Both the position numbers and the translations under genes were made by a program. Below, in pieces: positions 18,118 to 26,244 of a DNA stretch of 64,000 nt. The notes beneath the pieces are model-generated. The model was not told the DNA's origin and ran no database searches. It saw only the letters and a list, made by a program, of their open reading frames with translations. This stretch comes from Bradyrhizobium sp. WSM3983 (GTDB lineage: Bacteria; Pseudomonadota; Alphaproteobacteria; Rhizobiales; Xanthobacteraceae), in NCBI RefSeq assembly GCF_000473045.1, contig NZ_AXAY01000007.1:62001-126000 (forward strand), written 5' to 3'. Numbering within the stretch: the first letter of the stretch is position 1; every line of letters starts with the position of its first letter.

Positions 18118-19452
18118 TCAAGCCGTCTCGGTCTTCGCACTGGTCTTGGCACTCGCGGTCGCGGTGTCGACGCTCTCGGCTTCCTTGCCCAGGATGAAGG
18201 AGCGGCGCAGCGGCTTGATCACGAACAGCGCCATCAGCGCGGCCGTCGCGTTCAGCGCCACCGCCACCACGAATACGGCCTTCCAGCCGTAGGCGGTCGA
18301 GATCACGCTTGCGAGCGGGACGAGCAGGGAGGCGGTGCCCTTCGCGGTGTAGAGCATGCCGTTGTTGGTGGTCGCGAACTTCGAGCCGAAGGTGTCGCCG
18401 CAGGTGGCGGGGAACAGCGAGTAGATCTCGCCGAACACGCCGAAATAGACCGCGGTCGCAAGCACGAACACGATCGGGATGTGTCCATAGGCCGACAACG
18501 TCAGCAGCATCAGCGCGGCGGTACCGAAGGCAATGAACATGGTGTGCTCACGGCCGATCGTGTCGGAGACGAAGCCGAAGAAGGGACGGCCGAAGCCGTC
18601 GAAGATGCGGTCGAGCGAGATCGCGAAGGTCAAGGCCGCCATCTGGAAGCCGGCGAGCGAGACCGGCGTGTCGGCGATCTTGAAGTCGTGCGCGATCGGC
18701 GCGATCTGCGCCGCGGTCATCAGGCCGCCGGAAGCGACCATGACGAAGACGAGATACATCACCCAGAAAATAGGGGCGCGCAGTACCTGCGGCGGCGTGA
18801 AGTCGATCTTGGTCTGCGGCAGGTTGAGCTGCTTCTTCTTCGGCGGGATCGAAATCCGCGGCGGCTGGATGAAGAAAGCGAGGACGAACACGATCACGCC
18901 CTGGCCGATGCCGAAGGTGAGGAACGCGTGCTGATAGCCGCTCGTCACGATCATGGTCGCGATCGGCACCACGGTGAGAGCTGCGCCCGCGCCGAAGCCG
19001 GCGGCCGTTGCGCCCGCGGCGAGGCCGCGGCGATCGGGAAACCATTTCAGCGCGTTGCCGACGCAGGTGCCGTACACTGCGCCTGCGCCCATGCCGCCGA
19101 CGACGGCTGCGGTATAGAGCAGGGGAAGGCTATCGGCGTAGGAGTTGAGCACCCAGGACAGCGCGATCATCACGCCGCCGAACATGATGACGATGCGCGG
19201 GCCGTATTTGTCGACGAACCATGCCTCGACCGGCACCAGCCATGTCTCGGTGACGACGAAGATGGTGAAGGCGAGCTGGATTGCGGCGCGACCCCAATGG
19301 TGTTCGTGATCGATCGGATCGACGAACAGCGTCCAGCCATATTGCAGGTTGGCAATCATCGCCATGCAGACGATGCCCATGCCAAGCTGGAGCCAACGGA
19401 AACTTGTGCGAAGAGGCGCAGCCGTGACGGCGCCATCCGTGCTGGAAATCAT
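18118..19452 (-). CDS. OxlT-like major facilitator, oxalate/formate antiporter family (copy 1)
   Basis: This MFS transporter has about 444 residues and 12 predicted membrane helices. The start is the ATG at MISSTDG behind GGGAGG; an upstream TTG is in frame. Family signatures include ANLQYGWTLFV in helix 1, GTCVGNALKWFPDRRGLAAG after helix 4, and LYTAKGTASLLVPLA in helix 11. That lysine aligns by context with the substrate-binding Lys of Oxalobacter OxlT. It is very similar to the next gene, and they form a tandem pair. A GntR palindrome lies about 100 bases upstream. Oxalate or formate transport is likely from family and context. Confidence 0.85.
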   Translation of the reverse strand: MISSTDGAVTAAPLRTSFRWLQLGMGIVCMAMIANLQYGWTLFVDPIDHEHHWGRAAIQLAFTIFVVTETWLVPVEAWFVDKYGPRIVIMFGGVMIALSWVLNSYADSLPLLYTAAVVGGMGAGAVYGTCVGNALKWFPDRRGLAAGATAAGFGAGAALTVVPIATMIVTSGYQHAFLTFGIGQGVIVFVLAFFIQPPRISIPPKKKQLNLPQTKIDFTPPQVLRAPIFWVMYLVFVMVASGGLMTAAQIAPIAHDFKIADTPVSLAGFQMAALTFAISLDRIFDGFGRPFFGFVSDTIGREHTMFIAFGTAALMLLTLSAYGHIPIVFVLATAVYFGVFGEIYSLFPATCGDTFGSKFATTNNGMLYTAKGTASLLVPLASVISTAYGWKAVFVVAVALNATAALMALFVIKPLRRSFILGKEAESVDTATASAKTSAKTETA

Positions 19453-19551
19453 CAACAACCTCCCAAGCGCCTGTCTGGTTGCGAAACTCCCGCCAATATG
19501 ACGCAGTGTCGCAAATATTGTGGCTTATGGTCGCAAGCGCGGCGAGGACCT

Positions 19552-19568
19552 TGGTATACCATATTCCA
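19552..19568. promoter_or_regulatory. GntR operator copy 2, upstream of OxlT-like copy 1
   Basis: TGGTATACCATATTCCA matches TGGYAT-N5-ATGCCA with one mismatch in the right half-site. It lies 99 bases upstream of the start of the gene at 19452. Inferred binding site. Confidence 0.6.
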
Positions 19569-19651
19569 GAAAGCAAGCCCAATCTTTCCGCCGGGCTCAA
19601 GAAAGTGCCCGGTTCCCTTCGGATTCCCGGCATCGTTGTATATTCGGCCAA

Positions 19652-19683
19652 AACGAAAGCGCCCGGCCGCGAGGCCGGGCGTC
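19652..19683 (-). terminator. Rho-independent terminator of the second OxlT-like gene
   Basis: On the minus strand a 9-bp stem CGCCCGGCC/GGCCGGGCG with a 4-base loop is followed by CTTTCGTTTT. It lies 27 bases after the stop codon of the gene at 19711. Confidence 0.7.
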
Positions 19684-19710
19684 GTGCGAGATGGATCCGC
19701 GTGAGCGAGG

Positions 19711-21000
19711 TCAGACGGTCGATTGCGCGACCACGGTCCTGCGCCAGGGCTTCAGCACCACGATCGCCAGCAGCGAGGCCAGGATGTTGGCGCCGGCCGC
19801 GAGGATGAACACGTTGTCCCAGTGGCCGGAGGTCTGCTGCACGTAGTTCGCGAGCGGCACCAACAACGCGGCGGTGCCCTTGGCGGTGTAGAGCAGGCCG
19901 GCATTGGTGGTGGCGAACTTCGCGCCGAACGTATCGGTGCAGGTCGAGGGGAACAGCGAGTAGATCTCGCCCCAGGCGAAGAACACGAAGCCCGACAGGA
20001 TGACGAACCAGATCGGATCGTGGCCGAACATGTAAAGCAGCCAGATGCCGACGCCTTCCATGCCGAAGGCGATGAACATCGTGTTCTCGCGGCCGATCAT
20101 GTCGGAGATCCAGCCGAAGAACGGACGCGTCAGGCCGTTGAGCACGCGGTCGATGGTCGCTGCGAACGTCACCGCGGTCATCGTCATGCCGATCAGCGTG
20201 ACCGGTACGGCGTCGACCTTCCAGTCGACCGCGATCGGCTTCAAATTCGCCGTCACCATCAAGCCGCCGGCGCCGACGATCACGAACATGAAGTACATCA
20301 ACCAGAAGATCGGCTGACGCAGCACCTCGGTCGGCTGGTAGTTGCGGCGGCTCTGCACCAGCGTCGCATTCTGGACCGCAGCAGGCACTTGTCCCGCCTT
20401 CGGTGCAACCAGGAAGAAGGCAAGAATGGCGACAATGATGCCTTGGCCCAGGCCGAAATAGAGGAAGGTGGTCTGGAAACCACTATCCTTGATCATGGCC
20501 TGGATCGGCGCGACGGTCAGCGCGGAGCCCGCGCCGAAGCCGGCGGCCGTGATGCCCGCGGCAAGTCCGCGCTTGTCGGGAAACCATTTCAGCGCGTTGC
20601 CGACGCAAGTGCCGTAGACGGCACCAGCGCCGATGCCTGCGATGATCATGCCGAGATAGTAGCCGTTGAGCGTGGTGGCCTGCGCGTTGATCGCCCAGCC
20701 GACCGCGCAGAGCACGCCGCCGACGAGCACGACGAGGCGCGGACCGTATTTATCGACAAACCATCCTTCGACCGGCACCAGCCAAGTCTCGAACAAAACA
20801 AACAGAGTAAAGGCCCACTGGATCGAAGCGCGATCCCAGCCGAATTTCTTCTGGATGTCCGGGACGAAGAACGTCCAGCCATATTGGTAATTGGCGATCA
20901 TCACCATGGCCGCTACGCCGATCGCCAGTTGCGCCCAGCGATACGTGTCGCTGACGCGTGCGGCTGCAGGAGCCGCTGTTGTTTGCACCATGTCCGTCAT
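19711..21000 (-). CDS. OxlT-like major facilitator, oxalate/formate antiporter family (copy 2)
   Basis: This MFS transporter has 429 residues and 12 predicted helices, and starts at ATG behind GGAGG. It shares long near-identical stretches with copy 1: ANYQYGWTFFV in helix 1, GTCVGNALKWFPDKRGLAAG after helix 4, LYTAKGTAALLVPLA in helix 11. It carries its own operator-like sequence 51 bases upstream and its own terminator, so the two copies are separate transcription units. One could import oxalate and the other exchange or export formate; this division is speculation. Confidence 0.86.
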   Translation of the reverse strand: MTDMVQTTAAPAAARVSDTYRWAQLAIGVAAMVMIANYQYGWTFFVPDIQKKFGWDRASIQWAFTLFVLFETWLVPVEGWFVDKYGPRLVVLVGGVLCAVGWAINAQATTLNGYYLGMIIAGIGAGAVYGTCVGNALKWFPDKRGLAAGITAAGFGAGSALTVAPIQAMIKDSGFQTTFLYFGLGQGIIVAILAFFLVAPKAGQVPAAVQNATLVQSRRNYQPTEVLRQPIFWLMYFMFVIVGAGGLMVTANLKPIAVDWKVDAVPVTLIGMTMTAVTFAATIDRVLNGLTRPFFGWISDMIGRENTMFIAFGMEGVGIWLLYMFGHDPIWFVILSGFVFFAWGEIYSLFPSTCTDTFGAKFATTNAGLLYTAKGTAALLVPLANYVQQTSGHWDNVFILAAGANILASLLAIVVLKPWRRTVVAQSTV

Positions 21001-21051
21001 GAATCCTCCAATGAGCGCTTCTGTTTTTTTGAGCGAGCGTTGGCGGCATTC

Positions 21052-21068
21052 TTGTATTCATTATGCCA
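21052..21068. promoter_or_regulatory. GntR operator copy 3, upstream of OxlT-like copy 2
   Basis: TTGTATTCATTATGCCA: right half-site ATGCCA exact, left half-site diverged by one base. It ends 51 bases before the MFS start. This is the weakest of the six copies. Confidence 0.5.
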
Positions 21069-21150
21069 AGCTTCAAGCGCGCGCTGGCCCATTGTGCGCT
21101 TTTGACGCAACCTCGTTTGCGAGGCTCCTCGAATGTGCCGATTCCCAAAT

Positions 21151-21180
21151 AGAAATGGCCCCGCAGAGCAGGGCCATCCT
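21151..21180 (-). terminator. Terminator-like hairpin after the 45-residue ORF
   Basis: Minus strand: stem ATGGCCC/GGGCCAT (7 bp, 21155-21161 with 21171-21177) followed by TTCTATTT. It lies about 70 bases after the small ORF at 21250. Confidence 0.5.
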
Positions 21181-21249
21181 TCAAAAGTAGGAGTTCGGTG
21201 GTTTTACAACCGCCGCGACAATTCGACGCGCCGGCTCTCGTCCGGACCC

Positions 21250-21387
21250 TTACAGGCCGAAGCGGGGGAGATCGCCGTTGTGGTTGGAGATCTCGGCGCT
21301 CGCCATCAGGAAGCGATCGACGGCGGCCATGAAGCGGGCGAACAGCGAGGCGGAGGGCGCGAACGCGACGGAGGCGGTCTTGGACAT
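21250..21387 (-). CDS. 45-residue ORF of unknown function in the predicted oxalate regulon
   Basis: This short ORF has 45 codons and starts ATG with AAAGGGAA 5-6 bases upstream. The protein begins MSKTASVAFAPSASLFARFM and ends EISNHNGDLPRFGL. The middle (FARFMAAVDRFLMASAEI) could form an amphipathic helix. There is no signal peptide or known domain. It has its own operator copy 57 bases upstream (21444-21460) and a hairpin downstream, so it appears to be a stand-alone transcription unit coregulated with the oxalate genes. It could equally act in transporter or enzyme support. Confidence 0.6.
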   Translation of the reverse strand: MSKTASVAFAPSASLFARFMAAVDRFLMASAEISNHNGDLPRFGL

Positions 21388-21443
21388 CGGAATTCCCTTT
21401 CTCGAGACGGTCAGTAATGCTGTCTCATTTCTAGAGCCAATCT

Positions 21444-21460
21444 ATGTATACCAGATGCCA
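21444..21460. promoter_or_regulatory. GntR operator copy 4, upstream of the 45-residue ORF
   Basis: ATGTATACCAGATGCCA: the right half-site is exact and the core TATACCA is shared with copies 2, 5 and 6. It ends 57 bases from the small-ORF start, similar to the spacing of copies 3 and 5 from their genes. Confidence 0.58.
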
Positions 21461-21683
21461 CTGTCCATGCATGCCATTGCATAGCAGCATGTGAATTGTC
21501 GCATTGCAGCATAATACTTCGTGAAAACAGGCCGTTTGGGGCTCAAAACGCGCGGTTTCGGGCTTAAAGAGTAGGGAAGCGTGTCTCGGCCACTACGGAT
21601 CTGGCCCCGAACCCGGCTCTTGGCACCGCAGTGCAAAACAGCTAGTGGTTCGCCCCCTTTTCAAGCATCTCGCAGAGTGGTTC

Positions 21684-23015
21684 ATGTCGAGCGCCTCGCC
21701 CGCCGTCTCGATCGGTATCGATTTTGGGACCAGCAACACGGTCGTCGCCATTGCAGTGGACGACCGCAGGGTCGAGGCCATCCGCTTCGACCATGGCGGA
21801 CAACGCCATAGCGTCTATGTCTCGGCCTTGTGCTTCTGGGAAGACCGACCGGGCGCCGGCGCCCAGGCCGAAGGCGGCCCTTGGGCGATCGAGCAGTTTC
21901 TCGAAGGGCGCCACGTCTACCGCTTCCTGCAGTCGTTCAAGACCTTTGCGGCGAGCTCGACCTTCAACACCACCCAGGTGTTCCGGCAGCGCTTCAAGTT
22001 CGAGGATATTCTGGCAGCGTTCCTGCGGACGCTGGCGCGCCATGGCGGCGACAGATTCGGCTTCGAGGCGGCCAACATCACGGTCGGCCGGCCCGTGCGC
22101 TTTGCCGGCGGTAATCCCGACGACGATCTGGCCATGCAGCGCTACCGCGCCGCCTTCGAGCGCCTCGGCGCCGGTCATGCGCGCTATGTCTATGAGCCCG
22201 TGGGCGCGGCGTTCTCCTTCGCCCGCCGGCTGGAGCGCGATGCCACCGTGCTCGTTGCGGATTTCGGCGGTGGCACCAGCGACTTCTCGGTGATGCGATT
22301 CTCACGCGCCGGCGGCGTCTTGCGCGCCGAGCCGCTCGGCCATGCCGGCATCGGCATTGCGGGCGACACGTTCGATTATCGCATCGTCGACCACGTCGTC
22401 TCGCCGCGGCTCGGCAAAGGCTCGAGCTTCCGCTCGTTCGACAAGGTGCTGCCGATCCCGAGCGGCCACTACACCAATCTCGCGCGCTGGCATCAGCTCG
22501 CGCTGATGAAGAGCAATGGCGATCTGCGCGAGCTCAGGGAATTGTCGCGCACCGCGCTGAAGCCGGCGCTGCTCGAGGATTTCATCACCATCGTCGACCT
22601 CGATCTCGGCTTTTCGCTGTACCGCGCGGTGTCGGACGCCAAGGTCGCGCTCTCGGCCAAGGACGAGGTGGATTTCCGCTTCAGGGGCGGCGGTGTCGAG
22701 ATCGGCTCGACCATCACACGGAAAAACTTCGAGGCCTGGATTGCCGACGACATCGCCCGCCTGGGCGCCACGGTCGACAAGGTGCTGGGCGAGGCCGGCA
22801 TCACCGCGCGCGAGATCGAGAAGGTGTTCTTGACCGGCGGCACCTCGTTCGTGCCGGCGGTGCGAAAGCTGTTTGCCGATCGGTTCGGCAACGAACGGCT
22901 GATGTCGGGCGACCAGTTCGAGTCGATCGCCTACGGCCTCGCGCTGATCGGACACAGTGCTGAACCGGACCGTTGGACCGCGGACGGTGGGCTCAAGTCG
23001 GGGGCAGGCGTATAG
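21684..23015 (+). CDS. Hsp70-family protein (YegD-like)
   Basis: This is a short Hsp70/actin-fold ATPase of about 443 residues, starting at MSSASPAVSIGIDFG; an upstream GTG is also in frame but less likely. The nucleotide-binding motifs are IGIDFGTSNTVVAIA (phosphate 1), VLVADFGGGTSDFSV (phosphate 2) and FLTGGTSFVPAVRKLF (adenosine). It lacks the substrate-binding and lid domains of DnaK, as in E. coli YegD. The client is unknown. A second copy of its last 40 codons is found at 23481-23599. Confidence 0.85.
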   Translation: MSSASPAVSIGIDFGTSNTVVAIAVDDRRVEAIRFDHGGQRHSVYVSALCFWEDRPGAGAQAEGGPWAIEQFLEGRHVYRFLQSFKTFAASSTFNTTQVFRQRFKFEDILAAFLRTLARHGGDRFGFEAANITVGRPVRFAGGNPDDDLAMQRYRAAFERLGAGHARYVYEPVGAAFSFARRLERDATVLVADFGGGTSDFSVMRFSRAGGVLRAEPLGHAGIGIAGDTFDYRIVDHVVSPRLGKGSSFRSFDKVLPIPSGHYTNLARWHQLALMKSNGDLRELRELSRTALKPALLEDFITIVDLDLGFSLYRAVSDAKVALSAKDEVDFRFRGGGVEIGSTITRKNFEAWIADDIARLGATVDKVLGEAGITAREIEKVFLTGGTSFVPAVRKLFADRFGNERLMSGDQFESIAYGLALIGHSAEPDRWTADGGLKSGAGV

Positions 23016-23044
23016 GGGCCGCAATGGTTCCACGTTGCGAAGCT

Positions 23045-23058
23045 TTGACTCAAATCAA
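23045..23058. promoter_or_regulatory. FixK/FNR-type box upstream of the DUF3551 gene
   Basis: TTGACTCAAATCAA fits TTGA-N6-TCAA, the consensus for FNR/FixK regulators. It lies 150 bases upstream of the start at 23208. A clear -10 at the expected distance is not obvious (GTAACC at 23081-23086). Confidence 0.45.
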
Positions 23059-23207
23059 TGGCGGTTGACGTCTTCGGAGCGTAACCGGGAGAGGGCCATA
23101 TGGTTCCGGAAGATCGGTCATCACGGTGAACGCAACGATCCAATAGCGTGGCGGGCAAAACCATGCTGTCGTGCTCGCCGGTCTGAAATCCGGAGAGAGT
23201 TTACGAG

Positions 23208-23471
23208 ATGCGCATACCTTGTTGGACGATCCTGGCGGGCGCGACGGTTCTCGGAGTCGTCCCGGCCTCGGCTCAACGCTACGATCCGCGTTACCCGGTC
23301 TGCCTTCAATCGTGGCACCAGCGGGGCCTCATCGTCGTCGACTGCAGCTACACTTCGATGGATCAGTGCCGGGCGACGGCTTCGGGACTCTCGGCCATGT
23401 GCCTGGAGAACCCATATTGGCGGGGATCGCCTGGCCACAATACCCGACGACAGCAAGGCGGCGTCTACTAA
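23208..23471 (+). CDS. Small secreted cysteine-containing protein, DUF3551-like
   Basis: This 87-residue protein has a signal peptide (about 1-22, ending PASAQ) and a mature domain with YPVCLQSW, DCSYTSMDQCRATASG and AMCLENPYW. Spaced cysteines and the Y-T-S-x-x-Q-C pattern are typical of the DUF3551 family, which is abundant in Bradyrhizobium. Function is unknown. It stands between the Hsp70-like gene and a duplicated fragment of that gene's 3' end. Confidence 0.78.
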   Translation: MRIPCWTILAGATVLGVVPASAQRYDPRYPVCLQSWHQRGLIVVDCSYTSMDQCRATASGLSAMCLENPYWRGSPGHNTRRQQGGVY

Positions 23472-23480
23472 AGCGCGATG

Positions 23481-23599
23481 ACAACGAGCGGCTGATGTCG
23501 GGCGACCAGTTCGAGTCGATCGCCTGCGGTCTGGCGCTGATCGGACACAGTCCGAGCCGGACCGCGGATGGCGGGCTCAAGCCGAAGGCGGGCGCGTGA
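23481..23599 (+). pseudogene. Duplicated 3' fragment of the Hsp70-like gene
   Basis: About 119 bases repeat the last 40 codons of the gene at 21684-23015. Both copies read NERLMSGDQFESIA, then GLALIGHS, then a short diverged stretch and ADGGLK, and end in GAGV or AGA followed by a stop. Codon-level differences and small length changes show it is an old, decaying copy. There is no start or upstream ATPase domain, so it should not encode a product. Confidence 0.85.
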
Positions 23600-23629
23600 C
23601 CGCCCGCCTTCGCTTGCTCGACCTATGAG

Positions 23630-24073
23630 CTATTGCTTGATCTCCGGCTCCACGAGCCGCGCCAGGTTGCGCAGCGATTCCTGCCAGCCGAGATAGCAGG
23701 CTTCCGGCGGGATCGCGTCGGGAATGCCGGCCTGCGTGATGTCGAGCTCGGTGCCGACAAGGACTTTCTTCAGCGTCACCGTCACCTGGATCTCGCCGGG
23801 CAGGTTCGGATCGTCGAATTTGTCGGTGTAGCGGAGACGTTCGCCAGGGACGAGCTCCAGATATTCGCCGCCGAAGGCGTGGCCGTTGCCCGTCGTGAAA
23901 TTCCGGAACGACATTCTGAAGGTGCCTGCGACCTTCGGCTCCAGATGATGCACGGTGCAGGTAAAGCCATTGGGCGGAAGCCATTTTGCCAGCGCATCCG
24001 CCTCCAGGAAGGCGCGATAGATTTTGTCCGGGCTGGTCGTGAGAACGCGGTGCAGGCGTACGGTGCTAGGCAT
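23630..24073 (-). CDS. SRPBCC/AHSA1-family protein
   Basis: This 147-residue protein starts at MPSTVRLHRVLTTSPDKIYR. It has the START-like helix-grip fold pattern of the Activator-of-Hsp90-homologue group: ADALAKWLPPNGFTC, FGGEYLELVPGERLRYTDKF and GWQESLRNLARLVEP. Such proteins bind hydrophobic ligands, and none can be named. It sits next to the Hsp70-like gene fragment on the opposite strand; a functional link to chaperones is not implied. Confidence 0.85.
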   Translation of the reverse strand: MPSTVRLHRVLTTSPDKIYRAFLEADALAKWLPPNGFTCTVHHLEPKVAGTFRMSFRNFTTGNGHAFGGEYLELVPGERLRYTDKFDDPNLPGEIQVTVTLKKVLVGTELDITQAGIPDAIPPEACYLGWQESLRNLARLVEPEIKQ

Positions 24074-24229
24074 GGTCGTTATTCCCTTTGAACTGATGGG
24101 CTCGACGTTATCGTCTGTTGCCCATTCATGCACCGAGGACGGACGAGATGCTGCCGATCCGACACGGCATCGCAGATTTTAGAGCCGCCGGAACCGGCGG
24201 CTTCGCTTATTGCGTGGCCGATCTGCGGC

Positions 24230-24667
24230 TCATCGCGTCCAGTCTTCACCTGCACACAATGTTCCCATGCAGCCCTGGACGTTGAGATTGCCTGACGGCA
24301 ACAAGGTCACCGTGCTCGCGTAGGTCTTGCCGTCGTCGGCGTTGTAGATCCTGCCCGACCATTTATTGGCGCCGGCCGCCTGCATGTTGATGAAGAGAGA
24401 GATGCCGGCGATCTTCCGGCCGCGCAGCGCCGGATCGGAATTGTGGTCGTCGAGCTGCGGCTTCCCCGTCTTCTTATCTAGCGGCTCTTTCAGCCAGACG
24501 ACCCGGCCGCACAGCGCGTTGCCGCAACGGCTCACCTTGATCTTCGCATCGCCAGACTGTGTCAGCCAGACGCCGGCGGGCTCGCTGACTGTTGCGGCTT
24601 CGGCATGTCCGAGCGGCTGGATGGACAACAGCGCTGCGAGCACGTGCCGGACGAGGGTGGAATGCAT
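24230..24667 (-). CDS. DUF2147-type secreted protein
   Basis: This 145-residue exported protein has a signal peptide (about 1-25, ending HAEAA) and a mature domain with GVWLTQSGDAKIKVSRCG, CGRVVWLKEPLDKKTGKP and WSGRIYNADDGKTY, which are characteristic of DUF2147. Members are lipocalin-like beta proteins of unknown function. Four cysteines are present in the mature part, compatible with disulfides in the periplasm. It has no operon partner. Confidence 0.82.
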   Translation of the reverse strand: MHSTLVRHVLAALLSIQPLGHAEAATVSEPAGVWLTQSGDAKIKVSRCGNALCGRVVWLKEPLDKKTGKPQLDDHNSDPALRGRKIAGISLFINMQAAGANKWSGRIYNADDGKTYASTVTLLPSGNLNVQGCMGTLCAGEDWTR

Positions 24668-24806
24668 GGGAGCTCCATATTAGGTCAATTTTCATGAATT
24701 ATTTCATGATAAACGATCAATATATCGCGTTTAAGGTTGAGTCAATCTGACCAAACATGCATAATGGGGGCTGGCAAGCGGCCTTGGATCAGCGGAGTGC
24801 TTGGAA

Positions 24807-25373
24807 ATGGATGCGGTGGGGACATCGGTACGCGGGGGCCGGCAGCGCTGGTTTCGACGTCTCGATCTTGCGTTCTGGGTGCTCTGGGCGGCGTTGCCGG
24901 TGATCGTGTGGCTTGCCTATCGCGCCAACACGACCGCCTCGGCGTCGATCGCGGCCAGCCTTAGTCCGGAGCAAGCGAAATGCGCGGGCCTTGTCGCCAA
25001 TCCGCTCGAGATGTCGCGCCAGGGCCAGCTGCTGTTCTGGACGCTGTTTTCGGTTCAGCTCTCGTTCTTCGCGGTGTTGATCGGCATCCTCCACCGCATG
25101 GTGCATCGATTCGCGCGCGGCCGGATCTTCGTGTCGGAGACGCTTCAGGGCGTGTGGTGGATGGGGATCATTCTGGTGATCTGGCCGTTCATTGACCTGA
25201 TCACCAGCAACGCGGTGGCTTATGCCTTGCACGAGATCGGCGACATCAAGTTCTTCCTGCCGTCCTATAACGTGGACATCGGCACGATCGCAGGCGGCGT
25301 GTTTCTGATGGCGCTCAAATTCGTCATCGAGCACGCCATCCTGCTGCAGTCCGACAACGAACTGACGATCTGA
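24807..25373 (+). CDS. DUF2975-like membrane protein
   Basis: This protein has about 188 residues and four predicted membrane helices (near FWVLWAALPVIVWLAY, LLFWTLFSVQLSFFAVLIG, WWMGIILVIWPFIDLI and IAGGVFLMALKFVIEHAILL, the last two split by a loop). It ends with the segment FVIEHAILLQSDNELTI that is typical of DUF2975. The ATG at 24807 is preferred over the in-frame TTG six bases earlier because GGAG lies about 9 bases upstream of it. The HTH gene follows after 5 bases; such pairs are common in bacteria. Confidence 0.78.
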   Translation: MDAVGTSVRGGRQRWFRRLDLAFWVLWAALPVIVWLAYRANTTASASIAASLSPEQAKCAGLVANPLEMSRQGQLLFWTLFSVQLSFFAVLIGILHRMVHRFARGRIFVSETLQGVWWMGIILVIWPFIDLITSNAVAYALHEIGDIKFFLPSYNVDIGTIAGGVFLMALKFVIEHAILLQSDNELTI

Positions 25374-25378
25374 GGTGA

Positions 25379-25624
25379 ATGCTGGTGCCGATCGTCGTGA
25401 ACCTCGATGTCATGCTTGCGAAGCGGAAGCGCCGCCTCGGTGACCTCGCCGACGCAATCGGCATTTCCATCCAGAACCTGTCGATCCTGAAGACCGGCAA
25501 GGCGAGAGCGATGCGCTTCTCGACCCTGGCCGCGATCTGCCGCGAACTTGACTGCCAGCCCGGAGACATCCTCGAGTATGTCGCGGGCGAGGAGAGCGAT
25601 GGGGATGCAGGCGAGGGGAGCTGA
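25379..25624 (+). CDS. Cro/C1-type helix-turn-helix regulator paired with DUF2975
   Basis: This 81-residue protein consists of one HTH_XRE-type domain: MLAKRKRRLGDLADAIGISIQ, then NLSILKTGKARAMRFSTLAA and CRELDCQPGDILEY. The small size, the sequence and the position directly after a DUF2975 membrane protein match a known two-gene arrangement (YozG-type regulator). It probably controls its own two-gene operon. The signal is unknown. Confidence 0.85.
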   Translation: MLVPIVVNLDVMLAKRKRRLGDLADAIGISIQNLSILKTGKARAMRFSTLAAICRELDCQPGDILEYVAGEESDGDAGEGS

Positions 25625-26082
25625 GCCTTCTACGGCCAGGCAGCAGCAAACTCTGGCGAGCCGTGACGACGCGGCATGCATACCGCGCGATGTCCGTACA
25701 ATTTGAGAGCATCTCGGCTCCGGTTCACACTCCGAAACATTCAAGCCGGATTTTTGCCTCTGGTCTCAGTGCCTGATCGACATTGTTGTCGCGGACGAAA
25801 ACTTGCACAGGCCGCTCCCTTTGTTGAGGCTGCCTTGGTCGACCAGGCCCGCACGACAGCCGCGTGCACGGGGACGATTGGATCGGAGATGGCAGGAGCC
25901 GCGATGAGGTCGATCGGACATGGTCGCGTGGAGTGCTTATCGAGGGGACGCGACCTGACACGGGAGGTCAAATCGGCACTTGCCGAGGCCCCTCGACCTC
26001 AACTCAGCTGCCTGCGAGGTCTAGTCCACAAAGGCTGAAAATGTTCCGCTAATGCGGCAACCGCAATAAAATCGGGGCAAGC
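25625..26082. other. Intergenic stretch without a recognised gene
   Basis: About 460 bases between the HTH gene and the cold-shock promoter. Open frames here (for example 25676-26038, plus strand) have unbiased codon use and no ribosome site or family resemblance. I see no clear repeat, RNA gene or terminator, only a short GCGGCAACCGC hairpin near 26054. Confidence 0.6.
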
Positions 26083-26110
26083 CTTGCAAATGTTGGTGAT
26101 GAGGTATAAC
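26083..26110 (+). promoter_or_regulatory. Likely promoter of the cold-shock gene with a long leader
   Basis: CTTGCA (26083-26088) and TATAAC (26105-26110) are spaced 16 bases and lie about 130 bases upstream of the cspA start. The leader (about 26118-26244) is GC-rich and can form secondary structure, as expected for a cold-responsive 5' UTR. Predicted from sequence only. Confidence 0.45.
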
Positions 26111-26244
26111 TCTGGGGGGTTCGTTTTGCCGCTGTGCCTTGTTGAACGCGCCCGCGGGCTCCTTTTCCAGAGACATCGACGAATTGAATTGGTTCTGCGT
26201 GAGCATCACGCGGAATGCGCGTTTGTGCGCTTTGGAGAAGAAAA

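Noticed and set aside
23016..23207. A further gene between the Hsp70-like gene and the DUF3551 gene
   Set aside because: Only short frames are open and none has a credible ribosome site; the gap holds a FixK-type box and probable promoter.
24690..24709. Direct repeat TTTCATGA ... TTTCATGA upstream of the DUF2147 gene
   Set aside because: Two 8-base copies 12 bases apart in AT-rich sequence are expected by chance often enough; no regulator is adjacent.
25676..26038. A 120-codon plus-strand frame in the gap before cspA
   Set aside because: No ribosome site, no domain, and Arg/Cys-rich composition like random high-GC frames.
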